Assembly: GCA_046260765.1 (NCBI GenBank)
Contig: JBHEOO010000035.1
Location: forward strand, 1 to 29,245
Reading direction: 5' to 3'
From: Chromatocurvus sp046260765
GTDB lineage: Bacteria > Pseudomonadota > Gammaproteobacteria > Pseudomonadales > Halieaceae
Length of the DNA: 29,245 bases
Shown: positions 7,949 to 15,473 of the stretch, one piece after another
Numbering within the stretch: the stretch's first letter is position 1
Layout of the letters: every line of letters begins with the position of its first letter
The notes under the pieces: model-generated
Told to the model about the DNA's origin: nothing
Database searches by the model: none
The model's input: the letters and a program-made list of their open reading frames with translations, nothing else
Position numbers and translations under genes: made by a program

Positions 7949-8483
7949 GGAGATGCTGGCGGCCGGGCGCATAACCGGCTGCTATGGCGTCAAGGGCTGG
8001 GTCAAGGTCCACCCCTTCACCGAAGCCGCAATCGACCTGCTGCATTATCCGGCATGGTGGCTGCAGACGCGGGATGGGGTGAGGCCGGTAGTGCTGGACG
8101 AGGGACGGGTTTCAGGTAAGGGCCTCGTGGTGCATTTAGCGGGCGTTGATGACCGCGATGCCGCAGAAAGCCTGCGCGGTCAGACGCTGCTCGTTCGACG
8201 CGACGAGTTGCCCGAGCTGGAGGATGAAGATTATTACTGGCACCAGCTTGAGAATCTCGAGGTCTGGTGCCTTGACCCTGACAGAGTGGCTGCCGATGAG
8301 GTGCTTCTGGGCAGAGTACATCACCTTATCGAGACGGGTGCGAATGACGTACTGGTGGTAAAGTCCTGCGCCGGCAGTCTTGATGATCGGGAAAGACTCG
8401 TTCCCTACCTGCCGGAGTCGGTGGTGCGCAAGGTGGATCTTCAGGGCGGGAAAATGTCGGTTGACTGGTTCATTGACGAGTGA
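7920..8483 (+). CDS. rimM: Ribosome maturation factor RimM
   Basis: RimM helps mature the 3' domain of 16S rRNA around protein S19. The protein has 187 residues with an N-terminal RimM beta-barrel (AAGRITGCYGVKGWVKVHPF, GVDDRDAAESLRGQ) and a C-terminal PRC-like barrel (DEDYYWHQLENLEV, ETGANDVLVVK, ERLVPYLPESVVRKVDL). The start at 7920 gives an N-terminal extension like that of E. coli RimM. An alternative ATG at 7953 has GAGGAG directly against it, which is too close for a normal ribosome binding site. Confidence 0.95.
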   Translation: MPPGNQPLPEEMLAAGRITGCYGVKGWVKVHPFTEAAIDLLHYPAWWLQTRDGVRPVVLDEGRVSGKGLVVHLAGVDDRDAAESLRGQTLLVRRDELPELEDEDYYWHQLENLEVWCLDPDRVAADEVLLGRVHHLIETGANDVLVVKSCAGSLDDRERLVPYLPESVVRKVDLQGGKMSVDWFIDE

Positions 8484-8505
8484 CAGCCGCGGCGCGCGAG
8501 GCTCT

Positions 8506-9267
8506 ATGCGCATCAGTGTTGTAACTCTCTTCCCGGAGATGTTTGACGCCATTGCTGGATATGGCGTCACCGGGCGGGCTCTGACTCAGGGTCTGCTCAG
8601 TCTGGAAACCGTGAACCCAAGGGATTTCACGGAGGACAGACACCGGACCGTGGATGACAGGCCCTATGGCGGCGGTCCGGGCATGGTGATGAAAATCGCG
8701 CCGCTGGCACAGGCACTGGCGGCTGCGCGTGGAGCGGTCGCCGGGCGCGGCGAGAGTGTCCCGAGAGTGGTGTATCTATCCCCTCAGGGAACGCGGCTCA
8801 GCCACAACAAGGCCGTTGCACTGTCGCGGGAGAGCGCATTGGTGCTGCTCGCAGGACGTTACGAAGGTATCGACGAGCGCCTGCTTGAGCAGGAAGTGGA
8901 TGACGAACTGTCGATTGGCGACTATGTGTTGAGCGGTGGTGAACTGGCGGCAATGGTCGTAGTTGATGCACTCGTGCGCTTTCTCCCCGGCGCACTGGGG
9001 CACGATCAGTCGGCGGCGGAAGATTCATTTGCCAACGGCCTGCTGGATTGCCCGCATTACACCAGACCAGAGTTGTACGCTGGTCGCAGGGTGCCAGAGG
9101 TCCTGCTGAGTGGTGACCACGAAAAGATAAGGCGCTGGCGACTGTCTCAGTCGCTGGCGAGGACGCTCAGCCGTCGCCCGGATTTGCTCGAGGGGCAACA
9201 GTTGAGTGACGAACAGGAACAGCTGCTGGCGGAGATTGTTCGCGAGCGGGATATCAACAACGACTAG
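8506..9267 (+). CDS. trmD: tRNA (guanine-37-N1)-methyltransferase TrmD
   Basis: TrmD methylates G37 beside the anticodon of several tRNAs and so prevents frameshifting. The protein has 253 residues with SPOUT knot signatures: MRISVVTLFPEMFDA at the start, RPYGGGPGMVM, YLSPQGTRL, LLAGRYEGIDERLL and IGDYVLSGGELAAMVVVDAL. The ATG at 8506 is chosen because family homology begins there; an extension upstream to 8380 would run inside rimM. It is third in the ribosomal operon, 22 bases after rimM. Confidence 0.97.
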   Translation: MRISVVTLFPEMFDAIAGYGVTGRALTQGLLSLETVNPRDFTEDRHRTVDDRPYGGGPGMVMKIAPLAQALAAARGAVAGRGESVPRVVYLSPQGTRLSHNKAVALSRESALVLLAGRYEGIDERLLEQEVDDELSIGDYVLSGGELAAMVVVDALVRFLPGALGHDQSAAEDSFANGLLDCPHYTRPELYAGRRVPEVLLSGDHEKIRRWRLSQSLARTLSRRPDLLEGQQLSDEQEQLLAEIVRERDINND

Positions 9268-9303
9268 CTGAGAAGCTATGCGAAAACCCAACAGGAGTGC
9301 AGC

Positions 9304-9660
9304 ATGAGCACCAATTCGATTATCAGCCAGCTCGACGCCGAGCAGATGGACAAGGAGCTACCGGAATTCAGCCCCGGCGATACCGTAGTGGTGCAGGTCA
9401 AGGTTCGCGAGGGTACCCGCGAGCGTCTACAGGCCTATGAAGGTGTTGTCATTGGCAAGCGCAACCGCGGTCTGAACTCTGCTTTTACCGTACGCAAGAT
9501 ATCTCACGGCATCGGCGTCGAGCGCACGTTCCAGACGTACAGCAAGCTGCTCGACAGCATTGCAGTCAAGCGTCGCGGTGATGTGCGCCAGGCGAAGCTT
9601 TATTACCTGCGGGATCTTTCCGGCAAGGCAGCGCGGATCAAGGAAAAGCTGTCTCGTTAG
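9304..9660 (+). CDS. rplS: 50S ribosomal protein L19
   Basis: The protein has 118 residues with family motifs FSPGDTVVVQVKVREG, RLQAYEGVVIGKRNRG and GIGVERTFQTYS. L19 lies at the interface between ribosomal subunits. AGGAG lies upstream of the ATG at normal spacing. It is the last gene of the operon, and an intrinsic terminator begins 18 bases after its stop. Confidence 0.98.
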   Translation: MSTNSIISQLDAEQMDKELPEFSPGDTVVVQVKVREGTRERLQAYEGVVIGKRNRGLNSAFTVRKISHGIGVERTFQTYSKLLDSIAVKRRGDVRQAKLYYLRDLSGKAARIKEKLSR

Positions 9661-9677
9661 AGCGACGATGGTGACAG

Positions 9678-9702
9678 AAGCGGCCCGAGTGGCCGCTTTT
9701 TT
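9678..9702 (+). terminator. Intrinsic terminator of the rpsP operon
   Basis: AAGCGGCC (9678-9685) pairs perfectly with GGCCGCTT (9691-9698) over a five-base loop, and the T-run continues to 9702. This is the clearest terminator in the window. Confidence 0.88.
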
Positions 9703-9775
9703 GTGTTCGCAGGGCGGGTCGAACAGGGTCATCGTCGGGTCCTGCCGTGCCGCGCTTTTAAAATAGACGGTGACT

Positions 9776-10687
9776 ATGGCTCGCGCCTCGCAAACCAGCG
9801 TACACCCTGATATAGAGCGCTTCGTCGATGCCATGTGGATCGAGAGGGGCCTGTCTGACAATACCCTCAGCGCCTATCGCCGCGATCTGCGGCAGTTTGA
9901 TGAGTTTCTTGTCGCGGACTGCGCCAGAACGATCATGCAGGCAACCCGGTCGGACCTGCAGCGCTACCTGGGCAGTCGCCTCGGCGACGGTGGGTCGCAG
10001 CGCTCCGCTGCGCGACTGATGTCCTGCCTGCGTGGTTTCTATCGCTATCAGCTACGCGAGGCGCGGCTGACGGTGGATCCCACGCTGGATGTCGACAGTC
10101 CGCAACTCGGTCGGCCGCTGCCGCGGTCGCTTTCCGAATCCGATGTGGAAAAACTGCTCGCTGCGCCCGATACCAGCGATATGCTGGGCCTGCGGGACCG
10201 CGCAATGCTGGAATTACTGTATGCCTGCGGCCTGCGCGTATCTGAACTGACATCGCTGCAAATGTCGCAGGTCAGCCTTAATCAGGGGGTCCTTCGAGTC
10301 TTTGGCAAGGGCAATAAAGAGCGTCTGGTGCCCATGGGGGAGGAGGCGCTTTATCTCCTGCAGCAATTTCTCAGGGAGTCACGGCCGGAATTGCTCCGCG
10401 GCGTGCCTGCGGATGTGGTGTTTCCCAGCCGGCGCGGGCGGCAGATGACTCGCCAGACGTTCTGGTATCGTATTAAGATACACGCTCGTACGGCGGGTAT
10501 AAGCCGGTCGCTGTCGCCACACACGCTGCGGCACGCGTTCGCCACTCACCTGCTCAACCACGGTGCCGACCTGCGGGTGGTCCAGATGTTGCTCGGGCAC
10601 AGTGATCTGACGACAACCCAGATATACACCCATGTGGCGAGACAGCGTCTACAGGACCTGCATGCGCGGCATCATCCGCGGGGATAA
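9776..10687 (+). CDS. xerD: Site-specific tyrosine recombinase XerD
   Basis: XerD acts with XerC at the dif site to resolve chromosome dimers. The protein has 303 residues, with an N-terminal core-binding domain (about 10-105) and a catalytic domain bearing Arg154 (CGLRVSEL), Lys178 (FGKGNKERLVP), His249 and Arg252 (PHTLRHAFATHLL), His275 (LLGHSDLTTTQ) and the nucleophile Tyr284 (IYTHV). All catalytic residues are intact. ATG 9776 is preferred; an in-frame GTG at 9770 would add two residues. Its place directly before dsbC, as in E. coli, supports XerD over XerC or a mobile integrase. Confidence 0.95.
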   Translation: MARASQTSVHPDIERFVDAMWIERGLSDNTLSAYRRDLRQFDEFLVADCARTIMQATRSDLQRYLGSRLGDGGSQRSAARLMSCLRGFYRYQLREARLTVDPTLDVDSPQLGRPLPRSLSESDVEKLLAAPDTSDMLGLRDRAMLELLYACGLRVSELTSLQMSQVSLNQGVLRVFGKGNKERLVPMGEEALYLLQQFLRESRPELLRGVPADVVFPSRRGRQMTRQTFWYRIKIHARTAGISRSLSPHTLRHAFATHLLNHGADLRVVQMLLGHSDLTTTQIYTHVARQRLQDLHARHHPRG

Positions 10688-10796
10688 ACGGCTGCCGGTT
10701 TTTATCGACCTGAACTATCCAGGCCGCCAGGGGCCCAAGCATCGTGCCGACAGCGACGGTGCATTGATTATCCAGAAACGGGAAAAGGTACAGTCC

Positions 10797-11549
10797 ATGA
10801 TTAGAGCTCTGATTCTTGCCATTGGCGTTGTCCTGACGTTGCCCTCGATGACGTCCCGGGCCGACGTCGGTGAGGCGGTGTCGGCGAAGGTTCTGGCGCA
10901 GCTGCGTACTGCCATTGAGGTGCCGGGCGCGGGTCTCAGCGTCGAATCCGCACGCTACAGTGATTTGCCTGGCATGGTCGAGGTTCAGTTCAAGGACGGC
11001 CCCCTGGTTTACGCCAGCGAGGACGGCGCATTTTTCATCATCGGTGATCTCTACGCTGTGGGTCCGACCGGTTATGTCAACCTCGCAGAGCAGCGCAGGG
11101 ATACGGAGCGTGAGGCCTTGCTGGCCGCGGTGTCCATGAATGAGATGATCATTTTTCCGGCCACGGGCGAGACCCGCGGCTACATTACTGTATTTACCGA
11201 CACCACGTGTTTTTACTGCCAGAAGCTGCACAAAGAAGTGCCGGAGCTCAACAGGCGCGGTGTGGAGGTTCGCTACCTCGCGTACCCCCGCTCCGGTGTC
11301 GGTTCGGATGGATTCCGCCAGCTTGCCACCGCCTGGTGTGCCAGCAACCCCCGGGACACGCTGACGCGCATGAAGAACCGTGAGGCCGTTGCTGACAACG
11401 TCTGCGCAGGGAACCCCGTGGCGCGCCAGTATGAACTGGGTCAGGAAATGGGTGTCCGCGGTACCCCGGCCATCATTACCGCGGACGGTCAGATGATACC
11501 CGGCTATCGCCCGGTGGATGATCTCCTGTCGGTCATGGGTCTGGACTGA
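10797..11549 (+). CDS. dsbC: Periplasmic disulfide isomerase DsbC
   Basis: DsbC reshuffles wrong disulfides in periplasmic proteins and is kept reduced by DsbD. The protein has 250 residues. An N-terminal signal peptide (MIRALILAIGVVLTLPSMTSRA) leads to the dimerisation domain, then a thioredoxin fold with active site Cys138-Phe-Tyr-Cys141, cis-Pro in RGTPA (Pro224), and a second cysteine pair, Cys181 and Cys203, as in E. coli DsbC. The usual active site is CGYC, so Phe here is a variation. AAAAGG lies about eight bases before the chosen ATG. Confidence 0.93.
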   Translation: MIRALILAIGVVLTLPSMTSRADVGEAVSAKVLAQLRTAIEVPGAGLSVESARYSDLPGMVEVQFKDGPLVYASEDGAFFIIGDLYAVGPTGYVNLAEQRRDTEREALLAAVSMNEMIIFPATGETRGYITVFTDTTCFYCQKLHKEVPELNRRGVEVRYLAYPRSGVGSDGFRQLATAWCASNPRDTLTRMKNREAVADNVCAGNPVARQYELGQEMGVRGTPAIITADGQMIPGYRPVDDLLSVMGLD

Positions 11550-11554
11550 GTCGG

Positions 11555-12766
11555 GTGGACGAGCAGTTTCAGCGCATAAGCCGTCTGCCACCTTACGTCT
11601 TCTCGGTCATTGGTGATCTCAAGCACAGCGCCCGGTCGCGCGGTGAAGACGTCATTGACTTTGGCATGGGCAATCCGGACCAGCCGACGCCGCCGCATAT
11701 CGTGGACAAGCTGGTAGAAACCGCGCGCCGCGGCGATACCCACCGCTACTCCCAGTCACGCGGCATCCCGCGGCTGCGCAGGGCCATCTGTGATTGGTAC
11801 CAGCGGCGCTATGCTGTCCAGCTGGATCCGGAGACCGAGGCGATCGTCACCCTCGGCTCAAAGGAAGGCCTTGCGCACCTGGCACTGGCCACGACTGGAC
11901 CGGGCGATGCCATCCTGGTGCCGAACCCCTCCTATCCTATTCACCCCTATGGCTTTGTGATATCCGGTGCCGATATCCGCCACGTACCGATGTCGGATGA
12001 AGTGACCTTTTTTGAGGAGCTGGAAAACGCCATCCGCAACAGCTGGCCGAGACCGAAAATGCTGGTGCTGAATTTTCCCTCCAATCCGACCACGCATTGC
12101 GTTGAGCTCGACTTTTTTCGCAAGGTGGTGGCAATCGCCCGGGAGCACAATATCTGGGTCGTGCAGGATCTCGCCTATGCCGACCTGTGCTTTGACGGCT
12201 ACGTGGCGCCCTCTATTCTTGAAGTGGAGGGCGCGCGTGATATCGCAGTTGAATTCTTCAGTATGTCCAAAAGCTACAACATGCCCGGTTGGCGCGTCGG
12301 CTTCTGCTGCGGCAACAGGACCCTGGTCGGGGCACTCGCGCGCATGAAATCCTATCTCGACTATGGCATGTTCACGCCCGTGCAGGTGGCGGCGATCGCC
12401 GCGCTTGAGGGAGACCAGGGCTGTGTCAGCGATATCAATCGCATGTACCGGCTGCGGCGTGACATTCTTTGTGCCGGGCTCAAAGCGGCGGGTTGGCCGG
12501 TTGAGCCACCGCGCGCCACCATGTTTGTGTGGGCGCAAATTCCCGAAGCATTCAGGGCTATGGGTTCGCTGGAATTCAGCAAGAAGCTGCTGCAGGAGGC
12601 AAAAGTTGCGGTATCGCCGGGCATTGGTTTTGGGGAGTACGGCGAGGGCTATGTGCGCTTCGGCCTGATCGAGAATGAACACCGCACGCGCCAGGCCATA
12701 CGCAACATCAAGCGTATGCTGCGTCACGGCACCCGTCATCAACCAGGAACAGGAAGCGCCGAGTGA
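11555..12766 (+). CDS. alaC: Glutamate-pyruvate aminotransferase AlaC
   Basis: AlaC is a pyridoxal-phosphate aminotransferase that makes alanine from pyruvate and glutamate. The protein has 403 residues and follows E. coli AlaC closely: RLPPYVFSVIGDLKHSARSRG at the start, FGMGNPDQPTPPHIV, YSQSRGIPRLRRAI, VPNPSYPIH, and the cofactor lysine Lys239 in FFSMSKSYNMPGW. The start is GTG five bases after the dsbC stop without a clear ribosome binding site, so translation is probably coupled. It overlaps hom by four bases (GTGA), placing it in an amino-acid cluster with hom and thrC. Confidence 0.93.
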   Translation: MDEQFQRISRLPPYVFSVIGDLKHSARSRGEDVIDFGMGNPDQPTPPHIVDKLVETARRGDTHRYSQSRGIPRLRRAICDWYQRRYAVQLDPETEAIVTLGSKEGLAHLALATTGPGDAILVPNPSYPIHPYGFVISGADIRHVPMSDEVTFFEELENAIRNSWPRPKMLVLNFPSNPTTHCVELDFFRKVVAIAREHNIWVVQDLAYADLCFDGYVAPSILEVEGARDIAVEFFSMSKSYNMPGWRVGFCCGNRTLVGALARMKSYLDYGMFTPVQVAAIAALEGDQGCVSDINRMYRLRRDILCAGLKAAGWPVEPPRATMFVWAQIPEAFRAMGSLEFSKKLLQEAKVAVSPGIGFGEYGEGYVRFGLIENEHRTRQAIRNIKRMLRHGTRHQPGTGSAE

Positions 12767-14079
12767 AGGATGTAACGATTGGTATCTGTGGTCTGGGCAC
12801 CGTGGGCAGTGGCGTCCTCGAAGTGCTCTCCCGAAACGCTGACCTGATCACGGAGCGCTCGCACACGCCCCTGCGTGTGGTGCACGTGAGCACGCGCTAT
12901 GAACGCAAGGATCTGGAGGCCCAGGGTATCACTGTGAGCCGGGATTACCGCGACGTCATCGCCGATCCCGGGGTACAGATTCTGATCGAGGCTTACGGCG
13001 GCACCGATCATGCAGGGGATATCGTCCGCGCAGCGATACGCGCCGGCAAACAGGTGGTAACGGCGAACAAGGCCCTGATAGCTGAGCAGGGCAACGAGCT
13101 CTTCGCGCTTGCCGCAGAGCATGTCGTCAGTCTGCGTTTCGAGGCGGCCGTTGCCGGCGGCATTCCCGTGATCAAGGCGCTGCGCGAGGGACTGGCCGCG
13201 AACCGCATTGAATGGCTGGCGGGTATCATCAACGGCACCGGCAACTTTATCCTGTCGGAAATGCGCGACAAGAAACGCCAGTTTGCCGATGTCCTTGCCG
13301 AGGCACAGGCGCTGGGTTATGCGGAGGCCGACCCGACCTTTGACATCGAGGGCATCGACGCCGCGCACAAACTTACCATCATGGCTGCCATTGCTTTCGG
13401 CATGCCGCTGCGCTTCGACGCTATCTACACCGAGGGCATCAGCACGCTGACGCCGGAGGACCTTGCCTACGCCGGTGAGCTTGGTTACTGCATCAAGCAC
13501 CTGGGTGTAGCACGCCAGGGAGAGCAGGGCGTGGAGTTGCGGGTCCACCCAACCCTGTTGCCCATGGATCTGCTGCTGGCCAACGTCAACGGCGTCAAAA
13601 ACGCGATCCTCGTCGAAGGTGATGCGGTAGGACCAACGCTTTATTACGGTGCCGGTGCCGGCGGCTCGGCCACCGCCTCCGCGGTTGTTGCCGACAGCAT
13701 AGACCTGGCCCGCCAGCTGTCTGCGGATCAGGGCTGCACCGTGCCCCCGCTGGGCGTGACGCCGGCTGCCATCCGGGACCTCCCGATCATTCCAATGGGT
13801 GAGGTGAGAACCGCATGGTATCTGCGGCTGACGGCAAAGGATGAGGCAGGCGTCATGTCGCAGGTCAGCAGCATTCTCGGTGCCCAGGGTATCAGTATCG
13901 AGGCGCTCATACAGAAGGCTGCCAAGGGCGGCGCCAGGCAGGTGCCGGTCGTCGTGATCACTAATATTGCGAGCCAGTCGAATCTGGATCGCGCCGTCGC
14001 CTCGATCGAAGCCCTGGATGTCATTGTTGCGCCGGTAACCAGAATTCGCGTTGAAACACTCGACGGGCAGGACGGCTGA
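12763..14079 (+). CDS. hom: Homoserine dehydrogenase
   Basis: This enzyme reduces aspartate semialdehyde to homoserine with NAD(P)H, on the way to threonine and methionine. The protein has 438 residues: a Rossmann domain (GICGLGTVGSGVLEVL), a catalytic domain (IINGTGNFILSEM, GYAEADPTFDIEGIDAAHK) and a C-terminal ACT domain from about residue 352 (AWYLRLTAKDEAGVMSQVSS), which in this family senses threonine. It is the monofunctional type, without a fused aspartate kinase. Start GTG overlaps the alaC stop; its stop overlaps the thrC start by one base (TGATG). Confidence 0.96.
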   Translation: MKDVTIGICGLGTVGSGVLEVLSRNADLITERSHTPLRVVHVSTRYERKDLEAQGITVSRDYRDVIADPGVQILIEAYGGTDHAGDIVRAAIRAGKQVVTANKALIAEQGNELFALAAEHVVSLRFEAAVAGGIPVIKALREGLAANRIEWLAGIINGTGNFILSEMRDKKRQFADVLAEAQALGYAEADPTFDIEGIDAAHKLTIMAAIAFGMPLRFDAIYTEGISTLTPEDLAYAGELGYCIKHLGVARQGEQGVELRVHPTLLPMDLLLANVNGVKNAILVEGDAVGPTLYYGAGAGGSATASAVVADSIDLARQLSADQGCTVPPLGVTPAAIRDLPIIPMGEVRTAWYLRLTAKDEAGVMSQVSSILGAQGISIEALIQKAAKGGARQVPVVVITNIASQSNLDRAVASIEALDVIVAPVTRIRVETLDGQDG

Positions 14080-15473
14080 TGCGTTACGTCAGCACGCGGG
14101 GCGCAGCGCCGAGCCTGAATTTCGAGGAGGTCTTGCTGACCGGGCTCGCGGAAGACGGCGGCCTGTACGTGCCGGAATCCCTGCCGCAGTTCTCTCAGGC
14201 CGACCTCGTCGGCATGGCGACGCTGGACTATCCGGCGCTCGCCGAGCGGATTATCGCGCCGTTCGTGGGCGACTGCATCGATCGACAGGACCTTGCCGCC
14301 ATCGTGCGCGAGACCTATGCCACTTTCCGTCATCCCGCGGTCGCGCCGCTGGTTCAGCTGGATCATGACCAGTGGCTGCTGGAGCTTTTCCACGGTCCAA
14401 CGCTGGCCTTCAAGGATTTTGCGCTGCAGCTGCTGGGACGCCTGCTGGATCATGTGCTTGAGCGACGCGGTGACCGGGTGGTCATCATGGGTGCGACATC
14501 CGGCGACACGGGTTCTGCCGCTATTGAAGGGTGCCGACGCTGCGGCAACGTGGATATCTTTATTCTGCATCCGCACCAGCGTGTGTCCGAGGTCCAGCGC
14601 CGGCAGATGACGACTGTGCAGGGCGCTGGCATTCATAACCTGGCGGTGGAGGGGAACTTCGATGATTGCCAGGCAATGGTCAAGGCCAGCTTTCGAGAGA
14701 GGGCCTTTCTGCCCGACGGACGCGGCCTGGTGGCGGTCAACTCGATCAACTGGGCGCGAATCATGGCGCAGGTGGTCTACTATTTCTACGCGGCTCTCGG
14801 CTTGGGTGCACCGGCGAGACCTGTGTCGTTTTCCGTTCCGACCGGTAACTTCGGCGATATTTTTGCCGGGTATCTGGCCCGCGGGATGGGGCTTCCCATC
14901 GAGAGTCTGGTCATTGCAACCAATCGTAACGATGTGCTGCACCGCATCATGACCACCAGCGTGTATGCGCGCCAGCCGCTGCAGGCCTCGCTGTCGCCGA
15001 GCATGGATATCAGCGTATCCAGCAACTTCGAGCGGCTGCTGTTTGATCTCTATGGCAGGGATGGCGCCGCCCTCGCCGCATTGATGGCGCGCTTTGACGC
15101 CGGCGATATCACGCTCTCCGATGTCGCGATGGCAAAGGCCCGTGAGCTGTTCGCCAGTGTGCGTGTCGATGACGAGGCCACCTGCGAGCAGATCGCCCGC
15201 ACCTGGACAGAATGTGGGTATCTGCTCGATCCGCACAGTGCCATTGGCTATCGCGCGGCCGTACAGGCAGCGACGCCTGGCACACCCATGGTTACCCTGG
15301 CGACTGCGCATCCGGCGAAATTCCCGGACGCCGCGGTAGCGGCCGGCGTTACCGAGGCGCCGCGCCTGCCCGCACATCTGGCCGACCTCTTCGACAGACG
15401 TGAGCATTACACCGTGATTGCCAATGACCTGCAGGCCGTGCACGCGGCGATGGCGGCGCAGATTCGCCGTTGA
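14079..15473 (+). CDS. thrC: Threonine synthase
   Basis: ThrC converts O-phosphohomoserine to threonine using pyridoxal phosphate. The protein has 464 residues with the N-terminal MRYVSTRGAAPSLNFEEVLL, cofactor lysine Lys112 in GPTLAFKDFALQLLG, GATSGDTGSAAIEG, and the phosphate-binding VPTGNFGDIFAGYLA. Its length and motifs match the longer E. coli/yeast-type threonine synthase. Start and stop codons overlap hom upstream and recJ downstream by one base each, so hom, thrC and recJ are probably translationally coupled. Homoserine kinase (thrB), needed between hom and thrC, is not in this window. Confidence 0.96.
   Translation: MRYVSTRGAAPSLNFEEVLLTGLAEDGGLYVPESLPQFSQADLVGMATLDYPALAERIIAPFVGDCIDRQDLAAIVRETYATFRHPAVAPLVQLDHDQWLLELFHGPTLAFKDFALQLLGRLLDHVLERRGDRVVIMGATSGDTGSAAIEGCRRCGNVDIFILHPHQRVSEVQRRQMTTVQGAGIHNLAVEGNFDDCQAMVKASFRERAFLPDGRGLVAVNSINWARIMAQVVYYFYAALGLGAPARPVSFSVPTGNFGDIFAGYLARGMGLPIESLVIATNRNDVLHRIMTTSVYARQPLQASLSPSMDISVSSNFERLLFDLYGRDGAALAALMARFDAGDITLSDVAMAKARELFASVRVDDEATCEQIARTWTECGYLLDPHSAIGYRAAVQAATPGTPMVTLATAHPAKFPDAAVAAGVTEAPRLPAHLADLFDRREHYTVIANDLQAVHAAMAAQIRR

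Noticed and set aside
8380..8505. Extension of trmD upstream into rimM.
   Set aside because: The added 42 residues are an out-of-frame reading of rimM and lack TrmD homology.
9776..10687. The tyrosine recombinase as a mobile-element integrase.
   Set aside because: Length, motifs and position directly before dsbC fit chromosomal XerD, and no mobile genes or repeats flank it.
13728..15443. A 571-codon open frame antisense to hom and thrC, and similar long antisense frames at 10554-11591 and 6162-7341.
   Set aside because: They lie opposite strongly conserved genes, have no recognisable domains, and are expected from GC-rich codon usage.
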